A stretch of 64,000 nucleotides of DNA, taken from positions 1 to 64,000 of the forward strand of contig NZ_RFSK01000013.1 in assembly GCF_009923995.1 (NCBI RefSeq), given 5' to 3'. Both the position numbers and the translations under genes were made by a program. Positions 20,364 to 31,906 of this stretch are shown piece after piece. The stretch comes from Janthinobacterium sp. (GTDB taxonomy: Bacteria; Pseudomonadota; Gammaproteobacteria; Burkholderiales; Burkholderiaceae_D). Below the pieces are notes generated by a model. That model was not told the DNA's origin, searched no databases, and was given only the letters and a program-made list of their open reading frames with translations. Within the stretch, counting starts at the first letter, position 1. Every line of letters starts with the position of its first letter.

Positions 20364-20442
20364 GCGGATTCCTGGAAGACGGTCAGGCCAGCATCATAGC
20401 CGAAGCGCCGCCGCCGCCCCCTCACCCTTGCCGCCGGGACGT

Positions 20443-21963
20443 TCAGTCGAGGCGGTTGTCGGCCACGCGGTAGTGCGGGTCTTCCAGCTCGTTGACTTCG
20501 ACCAGGGGGCGCGCCTTGCCCAGGATGGCCAGGCAGTCGGGACTCAGGTGGCGCAGGTGCAGGGTCTTGCCCGCCTGCTGGTAGCGCTGCGCCAGCGCGT
20601 CGATGGCCTCGATGGCGGAATGGTCGACGACGCGCGCGCCGGCAAAATCGATCACCACGTGCTGGGGATCGTCCTTCGGCTGGAACAGGGCCGCGAAGTT
20701 GGCCGTCGAGGCGAAGAACAGCGTGCCTTCCAGCGCGTAGACTTTCCAGCCCCGTTCGTCGGTGCTGGTGCGCGCGGCCATCTGGCGCGCATGCTGCCAG
20801 GCGAAGACGAGGGCGGCAAACACCACGCCCGCCAGCACGGCGACGGCCAGGTCCGTCAGCACCGTGATGATGGTGACGCCGATCACGGTGATGGCGTCGG
20901 CGCGGGGAATCTTGCGCAGGGTTTGCAGGCTGCCCCAGGCGAAGGTCTTGGCGCAGACGACAAACATCAGGCCCACCAGCGCAGCCAGCGGGATTTTCTC
21001 GATCCATGGGGAGAGGAACAGGATAAAGCCCAGCAGCAGCACGCCGGCCACGATGCCCGACAGGCGCGAGCGGGCGCCGTTGCCGATATTGATCATGCTC
21101 TGGCCGATCATGGCGCAGCCGCCCATGGAAGCGAAGAAGCCGCTGACGACGTTGGCGATGCCCTGCGCCAGGCTTTCGCGGTTGGGCCTGCCGCGCGTGT
21201 CCGTGATGGTGTCGATCAGGTTGAGGGTCAGCAGCGTCTCGAGCAAGCCGATGGTGGCCAGGATCAGCGCATACGGGCCGATGATGGTCAGCGTTTCCAG
21301 CGTCAGCGGCACGCGCGGGACGTGGAACTGCGGCAGGCCGCCGGCGATGGAACCCATGTCGCCCACGGTCTTCGTTTCCAGCCCCAGGGCCCAGACCAGG
21401 CCGGCCACCACGAGGATGGCCGCCAGCGAGGACGGGATGACGGTGGTCAGGCGCGGCAGCAGATAGATGACCAGCATGGTCACGGCCACCAGGGCCAGCA
21501 TCAGGCATAGCGGGGCGCCGCTGATCCAGGTGAGCGCGCCGCTGGCGTCCGGCACCTTGAAGTGGCCGAACTGCGCCATGAAGACGACGATGGCCAGGCC
21601 GTTCACGAAGCCCAGCATGACGGGATGCGGCACCATGCGTATCAGCTTGCCCAGGCGGCAGGCGGCAAACAGCATTTGCAGCAGCCCCATCAGCACGACG
21701 GTGGCGAACAGGTATTCGGCGCCATGGCTGACCACCAGGCTGACCATCACCACGGCCAGCGCGCCGGTGGCGCCGGAAATCATGCCGGGACGGCCGCCCA
21801 GCGCGGCCGTGATCAGGCACATGAAAAAGGCCGCATACAGGCCGGTGAGGGCGCTGACGTGGGCCAGCAGGGCGAAAGCGATGGCTTCCGGGACGAGGGC
21901 GAGGGCGACAGTGGCGCCGCTCAGGACGTTGACCTTGATAGCGGCCGGGCTGAGTGCAGACAT
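20443..21963 (-). CDS. SulP family inorganic anion transporter with STAS domain
   Basis: multi-TM, SSLAAILVV and GGCAMIGQSMINI SulP motifs, C-terminal STAS (VVIDFAGARVVDHSAIEAID). Confidence 0.92.
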   Translation of the reverse strand: MSALSPAAIKVNVLSGATVALALVPEAIAFALLAHVSALTGLYAAFFMCLITAALGGRPGMISGATGALAVVMVSLVVSHGAEYLFATVVLMGLLQMLFAACRLGKLIRMVPHPVMLGFVNGLAIVVFMAQFGHFKVPDASGALTWISGAPLCLMLALVAVTMLVIYLLPRLTTVIPSSLAAILVVAGLVWALGLETKTVGDMGSIAGGLPQFHVPRVPLTLETLTIIGPYALILATIGLLETLLTLNLIDTITDTRGRPNRESLAQGIANVVSGFFASMGGCAMIGQSMINIGNGARSRLSGIVAGVLLLGFILFLSPWIEKIPLAALVGLMFVVCAKTFAWGSLQTLRKIPRADAITVIGVTIITVLTDLAVAVLAGVVFAALVFAWQHARQMAARTSTDERGWKVYALEGTLFFASTANFAALFQPKDDPQHVVIDFAGARVVDHSAIEAIDALAQRYQQAGKTLHLRHLSPDCLAILGKARPLVEVNELEDPHYRVADNRLD

Positions 21964-22213
21964 GGACTTCCAAAGAAAAATGCGGCGCGCGGCACGGCAG
22001 CGGGCGCGCGCGGAAACACAGGCGCAGGCCGAAGGCGGCGCCGGACAGGGTGAGGGCAGGCTGGCAGGGGAAAACTACATCGGTATGGGCTGCGCGAGTG
22101 AACGACAGGCCCTATTATTGCACAGGCAAGCGGGGCCGATCACGGCCCGGCCGGCCGGGGGCAGGGGATGGCGCGGGCAAGGTCCATCCCGGCGAAGGCG
22201 CCGGGACCTGCCC

Positions 22214-22750
22214 TCAGTTGAGGGGCGCGCTCTTCAGCTGGTGCGTGCGCGCCACTTCCTTCATCGCTTCGAGCAGGTCTTCGCGCAGCTGGCGCGGCAG
22301 CTTGCCGAAGAATTCCTCGTCATTCTGGTCGGCCATGCCGGCCAGCACGGGCACCAGCGCCTCGCCCTCGGTCGTCAGCTCGATGGAGTGCTGGCGGCGG
22401 TCGGCCAGCAGGATGGACTTGCTGACCATGCCCTTGCTTTCCAGGCGGTCGATCAGCTTCGAGACGGCGCCCTTGCTCATGCCGGCCACCTGCGCCAGCA
22501 CCGTGGGCGAGGTGCAGCCCAGGCGGAACATTTCGCGCAGCACCACCCATTCGGACACCGTCACGCCGTTGGCTTCGGCTTTTTTCTGGAAGCTGTGGGA
22601 GACGTGGTTGGAAACGAAGCGCAGCCAGTAGCCGAGGTGCGCTTCCAGTTCGCTGACGGGAGCGCGGTTGGGATGGGAGGCTTGCGGCGTGGCGGCCGCT
22701 TCAAAATTATGGCTCATTTCTTTTCCTTCACTGGGCGGCGCAGCCGGCAT
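22214..22750 (-). CDS. MarR family transcriptional regulator
   Basis: VSEWVVLREMFRLGCTSPTVLAQVAGMSKGAVSKLIDRLESKGMV wHTH. Confidence 0.9.
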   Translation of the reverse strand: MPAAPPSEGKEMSHNFEAAATPQASHPNRAPVSELEAHLGYWLRFVSNHVSHSFQKKAEANGVTVSEWVVLREMFRLGCTSPTVLAQVAGMSKGAVSKLIDRLESKGMVSKSILLADRRQHSIELTTEGEALVPVLAGMADQNDEEFFGKLPRQLREDLLEAMKEVARTHQLKSAPLN

Positions 22751-23083
22751 GGTTCAGGCCTTCGCGCTTGCTGTCGAGTGGTTTGTTGGGGAACAATCGT
22801 CTTGCGTGAGGTAGTTCTAACACTGTTTTCACTGGAAATCATTTGCGCGTCACGTACTTTTCTTCATTTTATTGCTTTAAGTGCATAAAAAGCAATATCA
22901 GGCAAATAATCGTCTTGCCGGAGAGGAAGATTAAAACAATAACGCATGTTGCATCAATGGTAACAGCATTTTTGCCGAATTGATAAATATTTCATATCAT
23001 TCTGTGAGGCCGCCCACACAAGGCGTCTTGCCCGCGCGACAGCGTGCGGCGCCGTGGCCGCGGCGGGGCTGGCAGGCCGCCCG

Positions 23084-23845
23084 TCAGGCCGCCACCACCA
23101 CCTTCACGCCCGCGTCGCGCAAGACGTCGGCAAAGCGGGGCGGCGGCGGGGCATCCGTAAACAGCACATCGACCTGCGCCAGGTCGGCCAGGCGCACGAG
23201 GGCCTTGCGGCCGAATTTATGCTGGTCGGCCACCAGCCACACTTCGCGCGACTGCTCGATGATGGCTTGCGCCACCTTCACTTCGCGCGCGTCGAAGTCG
23301 CGCAGGCTGCCATCCTCGTCGATGCTGGAAATGCCGATGATGCCGATGTCGACCTTGAACTGGCGGATGAAGTCGATGGTGGCTTCGCCGACGATGCCGC
23401 GGTCGCGCCCGCGTACCACGCCGCCGGCCACGATGACTTCGCAGGCCGCGTTGTCGGCCAGGATGGCGGCCACGTTGAGGTTGTTCGTCACCACGTGCAG
23501 GCCCGTATGCCGGCCCAGCGCGCGCGCCACTTCCTCCGTGGTCGTGCCGATATTGATCAGCAGCGAACAGCCGTGCGGCACCTGCGCGGCGACGGTGGCG
23601 GCGATGCGCCGCTTGGCCTCGCTGTTGAACACCTGCCGCTGGCTGTAATCGATGTTTTCCACGGACGAGGGCAAGCCCACGCCGCCGTGGTAGCGGGCCA
23701 GCAGGCGCGCCTCTTCCATCTGCTTGACGTCGCGGCGCACGGTTTGCGGCGTCACGTCCAGCTGCTGCGCCAGCTCCTCGACGGACATGGTGACCTTCTG
23801 GCGCACGACGTCGAGCAGGCGGCGCTGGCGGGGATTCAAAATCAT
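23084..23845 (-). CDS. glpR: DeoR-family regulator, glycerol-3-phosphate repressor
   Basis: RQRRLLDVVRQKVTMSVEELAQQLDVTPQTVRRDVKQ HTH and DeoR C-terminal sensor; divergent from glpD. Confidence 0.88.
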   Translation of the reverse strand: MILNPRQRRLLDVVRQKVTMSVEELAQQLDVTPQTVRRDVKQMEEARLLARYHGGVGLPSSVENIDYSQRQVFNSEAKRRIAATVAAQVPHGCSLLINIGTTTEEVARALGRHTGLHVVTNNLNVAAILADNAACEVIVAGGVVRGRDRGIVGEATIDFIRQFKVDIGIIGISSIDEDGSLRDFDAREVKVAQAIIEQSREVWLVADQHKFGRKALVRLADLAQVDVLFTDAPPPPRFADVLRDAGVKVVVAA

Positions 23846-23865
23846 GGGCGTGTCTCTTTATTAAT

Positions 23866-23889
23866 CAAAACGAACAAAAACGAACAAAT
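23866..23889. promoter_or_regulatory. Candidate GlpR operator (two direct half-sites 10 bp apart)
   Basis: CAAAACGAACAAAAACGAACAAAT in the glpR/glpD intergenic region; CGAACA at 23871 and 23881. Confidence 0.5.
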
Positions 23890-24039
23890 AATGATGAAAA
23901 ACTGTTGCTATGGGTTCGTATTCTGGCGTAACCTTATTCATATTGCATGCGTATGACAGCAATCCTGATCTTAACGACAGTTGCCGGCGGTGCCTAGTCT
24001 TTCCTGGCGCGCCGGTGCTTTCCCAGCGATGGAGTTCCG

Positions 24040-25599
24040 ATGGCGGCAGCACGGCAGGGCGTGGAAGTGGCGGCGGACGGCACGGTCGAATGCGACGTGC
24101 TGGTGGTGGGCGGCGGCATCAATGGCGCCGGCATCGCGCGCGACGCGGCCGGGAGGGGCCTGTCCGTGCTGCTGTGCGAAAAGGACGACCTGGCCTCCCA
24201 CACCTCGTCGGCCTCCACCAAGCTGATACACGGCGGCCTGCGCTACCTCGAATACTATGAATTCGGCCTCGTGCGCAAGGCGCTGGTCGAGCGCGAAGTG
24301 CTGCTGCGCTCGGCGCCGCACATCATGTGGCCCTTGCGTTTCGTCATGCCGCACGCGAGGGGCCAGCGTCCCGCCTGGCTGATACGCGCCGGCCTGTTTC
24401 TGTACGACATGCTGGCGAAGCGGGAAATCCTGCCCGCCTCGCACGGCATCGACTTGACGCGCCATGCGGCCGGCCAGCCGTTAAAACTCCAGTTCAAGCG
24501 GGGCTTCGTGTATTCCGACGGCTGGGTCGACGATGCGCGCCTGGTGGTGCTCAACGCCATGGATGCGGCCGAACATGGTGCGACCATCCTGACGCGCACG
24601 CGCTGCACGGCCCTGGCGCGCGCGGGCGAGCGCTGGCAGGCCACCCTGCTGCAAGGCGACGGGCGCGAACTGGCCGTGCGTGCGCGCAGCGTCGTCAACG
24701 CGGCCGGGCCGTGGACGGCCGAGTTCCTGCGGCAGGCGGCGCCCGCCGCGCCGCACCGGCATTTGCGCCTGATCAAGGGCAGTCATATCGTCGTCAAGCG
24801 CCTGTTCGAGCATGATCATGCCTACATCTTCCAGCATCCCGATGGCCGCATCGTGTTTGCCATTCCGTACGAGCACGATTTCACCCTGATCGGCACCACC
24901 GACCTCGACTACCACGGCGACAGCGGCAAGGTGGCCATCGAGGACGAGGAAATTCGTTACTTGTGCGAACTTTCAAGTTATTATTTCAGCAAGCCCGTCA
25001 CGCCTGCCGACGTCGTGTGGACGTATGCGGGCGTGCGGCCGCTGGTGGAAGACGCGGCGGCCGACGCCAAGGCCGTCACGCGCGACTACCGTTTCGAACT
25101 GGACCAGGATGGCCCGCCGCTGCTCAGTGTTTTCGGCGGCAAGATCACCACCTTCCGCAAGCTGGCCGAGGAAGCACTGGACTTGCTGGCGCCGCTGCTG
25201 GACGGCACGCGGCGGGCCTGGACGGCGCGGGCTTGCCTGCCCGGGGGCGACCTGTTCGGCAGCACGCCGCAAAACCGTGCCGTGCGCGAGTTCGGCCGCT
25301 TCGTGCAGGGCTTGCAGCGCGAATATGCGTGGCTGCCGGGCCCGCTCGTGGCCCGCTATGCGCGCGCCTACGGCACGCGCATCCACGTGCTGCTGGACGG
25401 GCGCGCGGACGTGGCGGCCATGGGCGAGGAAATCGCCGCCGGCCTGTACGGGGCGGAAGTGGACTATCTGCGGCGCCATGAATGGGCCGTGAGCGCGGCC
25501 GACATCCTGTGGCGGCGCTCCAAGCTGGGCCTGCACCTGCCGGGCGGGACGGCGGACAGGCTCGATGCCTGGCTGTCGCAGCATCCCTTGCCGCCGTAA
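24040..25599 (+). CDS. glpD: Glycerol-3-phosphate dehydrogenase
   Basis: DVLVVGGGINGAGIARDAAGRGLSVLLCEKDDLASHTSSASTKLIHGGLRYLE. Confidence 0.95.
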   Translation: MAAARQGVEVAADGTVECDVLVVGGGINGAGIARDAAGRGLSVLLCEKDDLASHTSSASTKLIHGGLRYLEYYEFGLVRKALVEREVLLRSAPHIMWPLRFVMPHARGQRPAWLIRAGLFLYDMLAKREILPASHGIDLTRHAAGQPLKLQFKRGFVYSDGWVDDARLVVLNAMDAAEHGATILTRTRCTALARAGERWQATLLQGDGRELAVRARSVVNAAGPWTAEFLRQAAPAAPHRHLRLIKGSHIVVKRLFEHDHAYIFQHPDGRIVFAIPYEHDFTLIGTTDLDYHGDSGKVAIEDEEIRYLCELSSYYFSKPVTPADVVWTYAGVRPLVEDAAADAKAVTRDYRFELDQDGPPLLSVFGGKITTFRKLAEEALDLLAPLLDGTRRAWTARACLPGGDLFGSTPQNRAVREFGRFVQGLQREYAWLPGPLVARYARAYGTRIHVLLDGRADVAAMGEEIAAGLYGAEVDYLRRHEWAVSAADILWRRSKLGLHLPGGTADRLDAWLSQHPLPP

Positions 25600-25687
25600 G
25601 CGGCCACGATAAGCAAGATGACGCTGGCGACCGTGCCCCGCAGAGGGCGCGGAGCGGCACGAGGATACATCACAGGAGGAGAAGCGC

Positions 25688-26794
25688 GTGCAACTGGTAC
25701 TGGAAAATATCAGCAGGAAGCAGGGTGCTGAAACGTATTTGTATCCGATGTCGCTGGCCCTCGTGCCGGGGGCCATCAATGTGCTGCTGGGCACGACGCG
25801 TGCCGGCAAGACGACCCTGATGCGCGTCATGGCGGGCCTGGACCGGCCCAGCGGGGGCAGCGTGGCGGCCGACGGCGTGGATGTGACGGGCGTGCCCGTC
25901 AGCCGCCGCAACCTGGCCATGGTGTACCAGCAGTTCATCAACTATCCCGCCTTCACCGTCTACGACAATATCGCTTCGCCCTTGCGCTTGCGCAAGGTGC
26001 CCGAGGAACAGATCCGCGCGAAAGTGCTGGCGCTGGCCGAGCGCCTGCACATCACGCCCTACCTGCAGCGCACGCCGGGCGAACTGTCCGGCGGCCAGCA
26101 GCAGCGCACGGCGCTGGGACGCGCCCTGATCAAGGATGCCTCCCTGCTGCTGCTCGACGAACCGCTCGTCAACCTCGACTATAAATTGCGCGAGGAATTG
26201 CGCCGCGAACTGACGGAACTGTTTTCCAGCGGCAGCACGACGGTCGTGTACGCCACCACGGAACCGCTGGAAGCGCTGCAGCTGGGCGGCCACGTGGCCG
26301 TGCTGCACGAGGGACGCCTGCTGCAGCAGGGACCCACCCTGGACGTCTTCAACGCCCCCAATTGCATCGCCGTGGCGCGCACCTTCAGCGACCCGCCCAT
26401 CAACCTGATCCCCGCCCGCGTGGATGCGCATGGCGTGGCGCAGGCGGCGGACGGCCTGGCCATCCACCTGAGCGGTGCGCAGCGCGCGCGCATCGGTGCG
26501 CAGAAGGAAGTGATCCTCGGCGTGCGTGCCCACAGCCTGCACCTGTCGCCCCAGTCCGATGGCGACGTACCCATCGCGGCCACGGTGGACCTAGCGGAAA
26601 TCAGCGGCTCGGAAACCTATGTGCATGCGCGCCGCGGCGCGCTGGCCCTGGTGGCGCAGCTGGGCGGCGTGCACGAGCTGGAGATCGGCAGCGCCTGCAC
26701 CATGTATTGCCAGCCCCATGCCCTGCTGATCTTTGGCGACGATGGCGGCCTGCTGTTTGCGCCAGGGCAAGCCGCTGCGGCAGGGAGAGCCTGA
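25688..26794 (+). CDS. glpS: ABC transporter ATPase, glycerol importer
   Basis: GTTRAGKTT Walker A, LSGGQQQR signature, LLLLDEPL Walker B; gene order as in the described glpDSTPQUVK type locus. Confidence 0.85.
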   Translation: MQLVLENISRKQGAETYLYPMSLALVPGAINVLLGTTRAGKTTLMRVMAGLDRPSGGSVAADGVDVTGVPVSRRNLAMVYQQFINYPAFTVYDNIASPLRLRKVPEEQIRAKVLALAERLHITPYLQRTPGELSGGQQQRTALGRALIKDASLLLLDEPLVNLDYKLREELRRELTELFSSGSTTVVYATTEPLEALQLGGHVAVLHEGRLLQQGPTLDVFNAPNCIAVARTFSDPPINLIPARVDAHGVAQAADGLAIHLSGAQRARIGAQKEVILGVRAHSLHLSPQSDGDVPIAATVDLAEISGSETYVHARRGALALVAQLGGVHELEIGSACTMYCQPHALLIFGDDGGLLFAPGQAAAAGRA

Positions 26795-26795
26795 C

Positions 26796-27887
26796 ATGGC
26801 GCGCATCGAACTGGCGGGCCTGGCCCACGCCTACAAGCCCGATCCTTCCGCGGCGACGGATTATGCGCTGCGGCCCATGAGCATGGAATGGCGCGACGGC
26901 GGCGCGTATGCCTTGCTGGGGCCGTCCGGCTGCGGCAAGACGACCTTGCTCAATATCATCTCCGGTCTGGTGAAACCGTCGCATGGCCAGGTGCTGTTCG
27001 ACGGCAAGGACGTCACCCAGCTGCCGACGGAAGCGCGGAATATCGCGCAAGTGTTCCAGTTTCCCGTCATCTACGACACCATGACCGTGCACGACAACCT
27101 GGCGTTTCCGCTGAGAAATCGCGGCTGGAAAGAGATCGAGGTGAAAAAACGCGTGCAGCAGGTGGCGCAGATGCTGGAATTGACGGACGACTTGAAGCTG
27201 CGCGCCAGCGGCTTGTCCGTGGACGCCAAGCAAAAGATTTCGCTGGGCCGGGGCCTCGTGCGCCCCGACGTGGCGGCCGTGCTGTTCGACGAACCGCTGA
27301 CGGTGATCGACCCGCATTTGAAATGGCTGCTGCGCCGCAAGCTCAAGGAAATCCACCACGAACTGAAATTGAGCTTGATCTACGTCACGCACGACCAGGT
27401 GGAGGCCTTGACCTTTGCCGACCAGGTGGTCGTCATGACGCAGGGCGAAGTGGTGCAGACGGGCAGCGCGCAAGCCCTGTTCGAGGAACCGGAGCACACC
27501 TTCGTCGGCTATTTCATCGGCAACCCGGGCATGAACTTGCTCGATGGCACCCTGGACGATGGCGGCGTGCGCGTGGCGGGCCAGCTACTCGCCGTGTCCG
27601 CCGCCGCCCGCGCGGCCCTGCTCGGGGCGCAAGGGAAAATCACCGTGGGCGTGCGGCCCGAATTCGTCGAATGCGTGAAGGCGGGTGAGGGGGATGATCA
27701 TTGCCTGGAAGCCACGGTGACGGCCGTGCGCAACATGGGCACGCATTATCTGGCGGAATTCCAGCTGGGCGGCGCCACCGTGGCCGCCAAGCTGCGCGCC
27801 ATCGATGCCCGGCCTGGCCAGCCTGTGCGGCTGCGCTTTCCGCCGCAACGCACTTTGTTCTACGTCAACGACAAGCGGGTGGCATGA
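26796..27887 (+). CDS. glpT: ABC transporter ATPase, glycerol importer
   Basis: GPSGCGKTT Walker A, degenerate signature LSVDAKQ, YVTHDQVEAL H-loop, C-terminal TOBE region. Confidence 0.85.
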   Translation: MARIELAGLAHAYKPDPSAATDYALRPMSMEWRDGGAYALLGPSGCGKTTLLNIISGLVKPSHGQVLFDGKDVTQLPTEARNIAQVFQFPVIYDTMTVHDNLAFPLRNRGWKEIEVKKRVQQVAQMLELTDDLKLRASGLSVDAKQKISLGRGLVRPDVAAVLFDEPLTVIDPHLKWLLRRKLKEIHHELKLSLIYVTHDQVEALTFADQVVVMTQGEVVQTGSAQALFEEPEHTFVGYFIGNPGMNLLDGTLDDGGVRVAGQLLAVSAAARAALLGAQGKITVGVRPEFVECVKAGEGDDHCLEATVTAVRNMGTHYLAEFQLGGATVAAKLRAIDARPGQPVRLRFPPQRTLFYVNDKRVA

Positions 27888-28771
27888 TGATGAATAATGG
27901 TAAAACCGATAACAACCGCCGCGCCTGGCTGCTGATCCTGCCCGTGCTGCTGTGCGTGGCCTTTTCCGCCATCCTGCCCCTGATGACGGTGGTCAATTAT
28001 TCCGTGCAGGATATTTTGAGCCCCACGCAAAAGGTATTCGTGGGCACGGAGTGGTTCCGCATGGTCATGCTCGACGGCGACCTGCACAGCGCCTTGCTGC
28101 GCCAGCTGCTGTTTTCCGCCACCGTGCTGGCCATCCAGATACCGCTCGGTATCCTGATCGCCCTGTGCATGCCGGCCGATGGCTGGAAAGCGTCGCTGGC
28201 CCTGGTGCTCATCGCGCTGCCCCTCTTGATTCCGTGGAACGTGGTGGGCACCATCTGGCAAATCTTTGGCCGCGGCGACATCGGCCTGATGGGCTATGCC
28301 TTGAATCAATTGGGCTTTGACTACAATTACAACGGCAACTCGCTCGACGCGTGGCTGACGGTGATGGTGATGGATATCTGGCACTGGACGCCGCTCGTCG
28401 TGCTGCTGTGCTATGCGGGCTTGCGCGCCATCCCCGACGCGTATTACCAGGCGGCACGCATCGACGGCGCCTCGCGCCTGGCCGTGTTCCGCTACATCCA
28501 GCTGCCGAAACTGCGCAATATCTTGATGATCGCCGTCCTGCTGCGCTTCATGGACAGTTTCATGATCTACACGGAACCGTTCGTGCTGACGGGCGGCGGA
28601 CCCGGCAATGCCACCACCTTTTTGTCGCAGTACCTGACGCAAAAGGCCGTGGGCCAGTTCGACCTGGGGCCGGCGTCCGCGTTTTCATTGATCTATTTCC
28701 TCATCATCCTGCTGTTCTGCTTCGTGCTGTACACGTGGATGCAGCGCGTCGGCACGGGAGACCAGAAATGA
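27884..28771 (+). CDS. glpP: ABC transporter permease, glycerol importer
   Basis: multi-TM with EAA-like loop AYYQAARIDGASRLAVFRYIQLP; ATGA overlap with upstream gene. Confidence 0.87.
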   Translation: MMMNNGKTDNNRRAWLLILPVLLCVAFSAILPLMTVVNYSVQDILSPTQKVFVGTEWFRMVMLDGDLHSALLRQLLFSATVLAIQIPLGILIALCMPADGWKASLALVLIALPLLIPWNVVGTIWQIFGRGDIGLMGYALNQLGFDYNYNGNSLDAWLTVMVMDIWHWTPLVVLLCYAGLRAIPDAYYQAARIDGASRLAVFRYIQLPKLRNILMIAVLLRFMDSFMIYTEPFVLTGGGPGNATTFLSQYLTQKAVGQFDLGPASAFSLIYFLIILLFCFVLYTWMQRVGTGDQK

Positions 28772-29574
28772 TGCACAAGAAAATCAGCACTGCCATCCTG
28801 GCCGTCTTCCTGCTGGGTTCCCTGCTGCCCATCTACTGGATGCTCAACATGTCGCTCAAGACCAACGAGGAAATCGTGGGGGTCTTGAGCCTGTGGCCCC
28901 GGAGCCTCACGTTTGCCAACTACAAGACCATCTTTACCGACCCGTCCTGGTACAGCGGCTACGTCAATTCCATGATCTACGTGGCGCTCAACATGGTGAT
29001 GTCCGTCACGGTGGCCTTGCCGGCCGCGTATGCCTTCTCGCGCTACAACTTCGTGGGCGACAAGCATTTATTCTTCTGGCTCTTGACCAATCGCATGACG
29101 CCGCCTGCCGTCTTCCTCGTACCCTTCTTCCAGCTGTACTCGACGGTGGGCCTGATGGACACGCACCTGGCCGTGGCGCTGGCGCACATGGTCTTCAACG
29201 TGCCGCTGGCCGTGTGGATACTGGAAGGCTTCATGTCCGGCGTGCCCAAGGAAATCGACGAGACGGCGTACATCGACGGCTACAGCTTTCCCCGCTTCTT
29301 CATCCAGATTTTCTTGCCGATGATTAAGTCGGGCGTGGGCGTGACGGCCTTCTTCTGCTTCATGTTCAGCTGGGTGGAACTGTTGCTGGCGCGCACCTTG
29401 ACTTCCGTCAATGCCAAGCCCATCGCCGCCACCATGACGCGCACGGTGTCGGCGGCCGGCATGGACTGGGGCGTGCTGGCGGCGGCCGGCGTGCTCACCA
29501 TCGTGCCCGGCGCGCTGGTGATCTGGTTCGTGCGGCATTACATCGCCAAGGGCTTTGCCATGGGGAGGGTGTGA
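28768..29574 (+). CDS. glpQ: ABC transporter permease, glycerol importer
   Basis: multi-TM MalG-like, EAA loop EIDETAYIDGYSFPRFFIQIFLPM; ATGA overlap. Confidence 0.87.
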   Translation: MMHKKISTAILAVFLLGSLLPIYWMLNMSLKTNEEIVGVLSLWPRSLTFANYKTIFTDPSWYSGYVNSMIYVALNMVMSVTVALPAAYAFSRYNFVGDKHLFFWLLTNRMTPPAVFLVPFFQLYSTVGLMDTHLAVALAHMVFNVPLAVWILEGFMSGVPKEIDETAYIDGYSFPRFFIQIFLPMIKSGVGVTAFFCFMFSWVELLLARTLTSVNAKPIAATMTRTVSAAGMDWGVLAAAGVLTIVPGALVIWFVRHYIAKGFAMGRV

Positions 29575-29575
29575 C

Positions 29576-29890
29576 ATGGAAAACAGTGTGGATAGCACAG
29601 CGAGCAACGTCGGCCTGTTCGGCTGGATGGCGTGGACGCCGGAAGTGGCCATCTTTTTCATCTGCATCGGCCTCATGCTGGCCGGCATGACGATCTGGCA
29701 AATCCGCTCGCCCAGCATCGCCCGCAAGGGTTTCCTGCCCATGCCCACGACGCGCGGCGACCGCCTGTTCATCGGCTTGCTCACGGCCGCGTACGTGAAC
29801 CTGGCGTGGGCGGGGTTCACGGAAATGCAGCAGGCCATCGGGGCTGGCATCAGTTTTGTAGTGTTGTTGGTGGTAATGCGTTGGGGGTGA
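29576..29890 (+). CDS. glpU: DUF2160-family small membrane protein of the glycerol ABC locus
   Basis: about 104 aa, three predicted TMs, position between permease and binding-protein genes. Confidence 0.8.
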   Translation: MENSVDSTASNVGLFGWMAWTPEVAIFFICIGLMLAGMTIWQIRSPSIARKGFLPMPTTRGDRLFIGLLTAAYVNLAWAGFTEMQQAIGAGISFVVLLVVMRWG

Positions 29891-29942
29891 GGGCACCAGA
29901 CATCAGCTACTGCGCGGCGCGCTTTGCGGCCGGCGATGCTCA

Positions 29943-29958
29943 CCGTACTAAAGTACGG
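29943..29958. repeat. Short hairpin CCGTACT-aa-AGTACGG within a possible repetitive intergenic element
   Basis: ATGCTCACCGTACTAAAGTACGGTTGCGCTTCTCGGCC in the glpU-glpV intergenic region. Confidence 0.5.
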
Positions 29959-30097
29959 TTGCGCTTCTCGGCCACAAATCACTGCCGCTCGCTACGCTTC
30001 TGTCAGGCGCTTCAAATTAGTTGGATGTGTGAAGTCGTAGATGAAAACAGCGGCCCGCCTCCGGCAGGCCGGATGACAACTATAAGGGAGATTCACG

Positions 30098-31825
<1,728 letters not shown>

Positions 31826-31855
31826 TCGTGTAGACTCCTGCCGCCGTAGTCCCGG

Positions 31856-31883
31856 GGCACGGGCGCAGGCCCGTGCCTTTTTT
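31856..31883 (+). terminator. Intrinsic terminator between glpV and glpK
   Basis: GGCACGGGC-gcag-GCCCGTGCC-TTTTTT. Confidence 0.9.
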
Positions 31884-31906
31884 ACTGTACAGACGTAGTA
31901 GCGACC

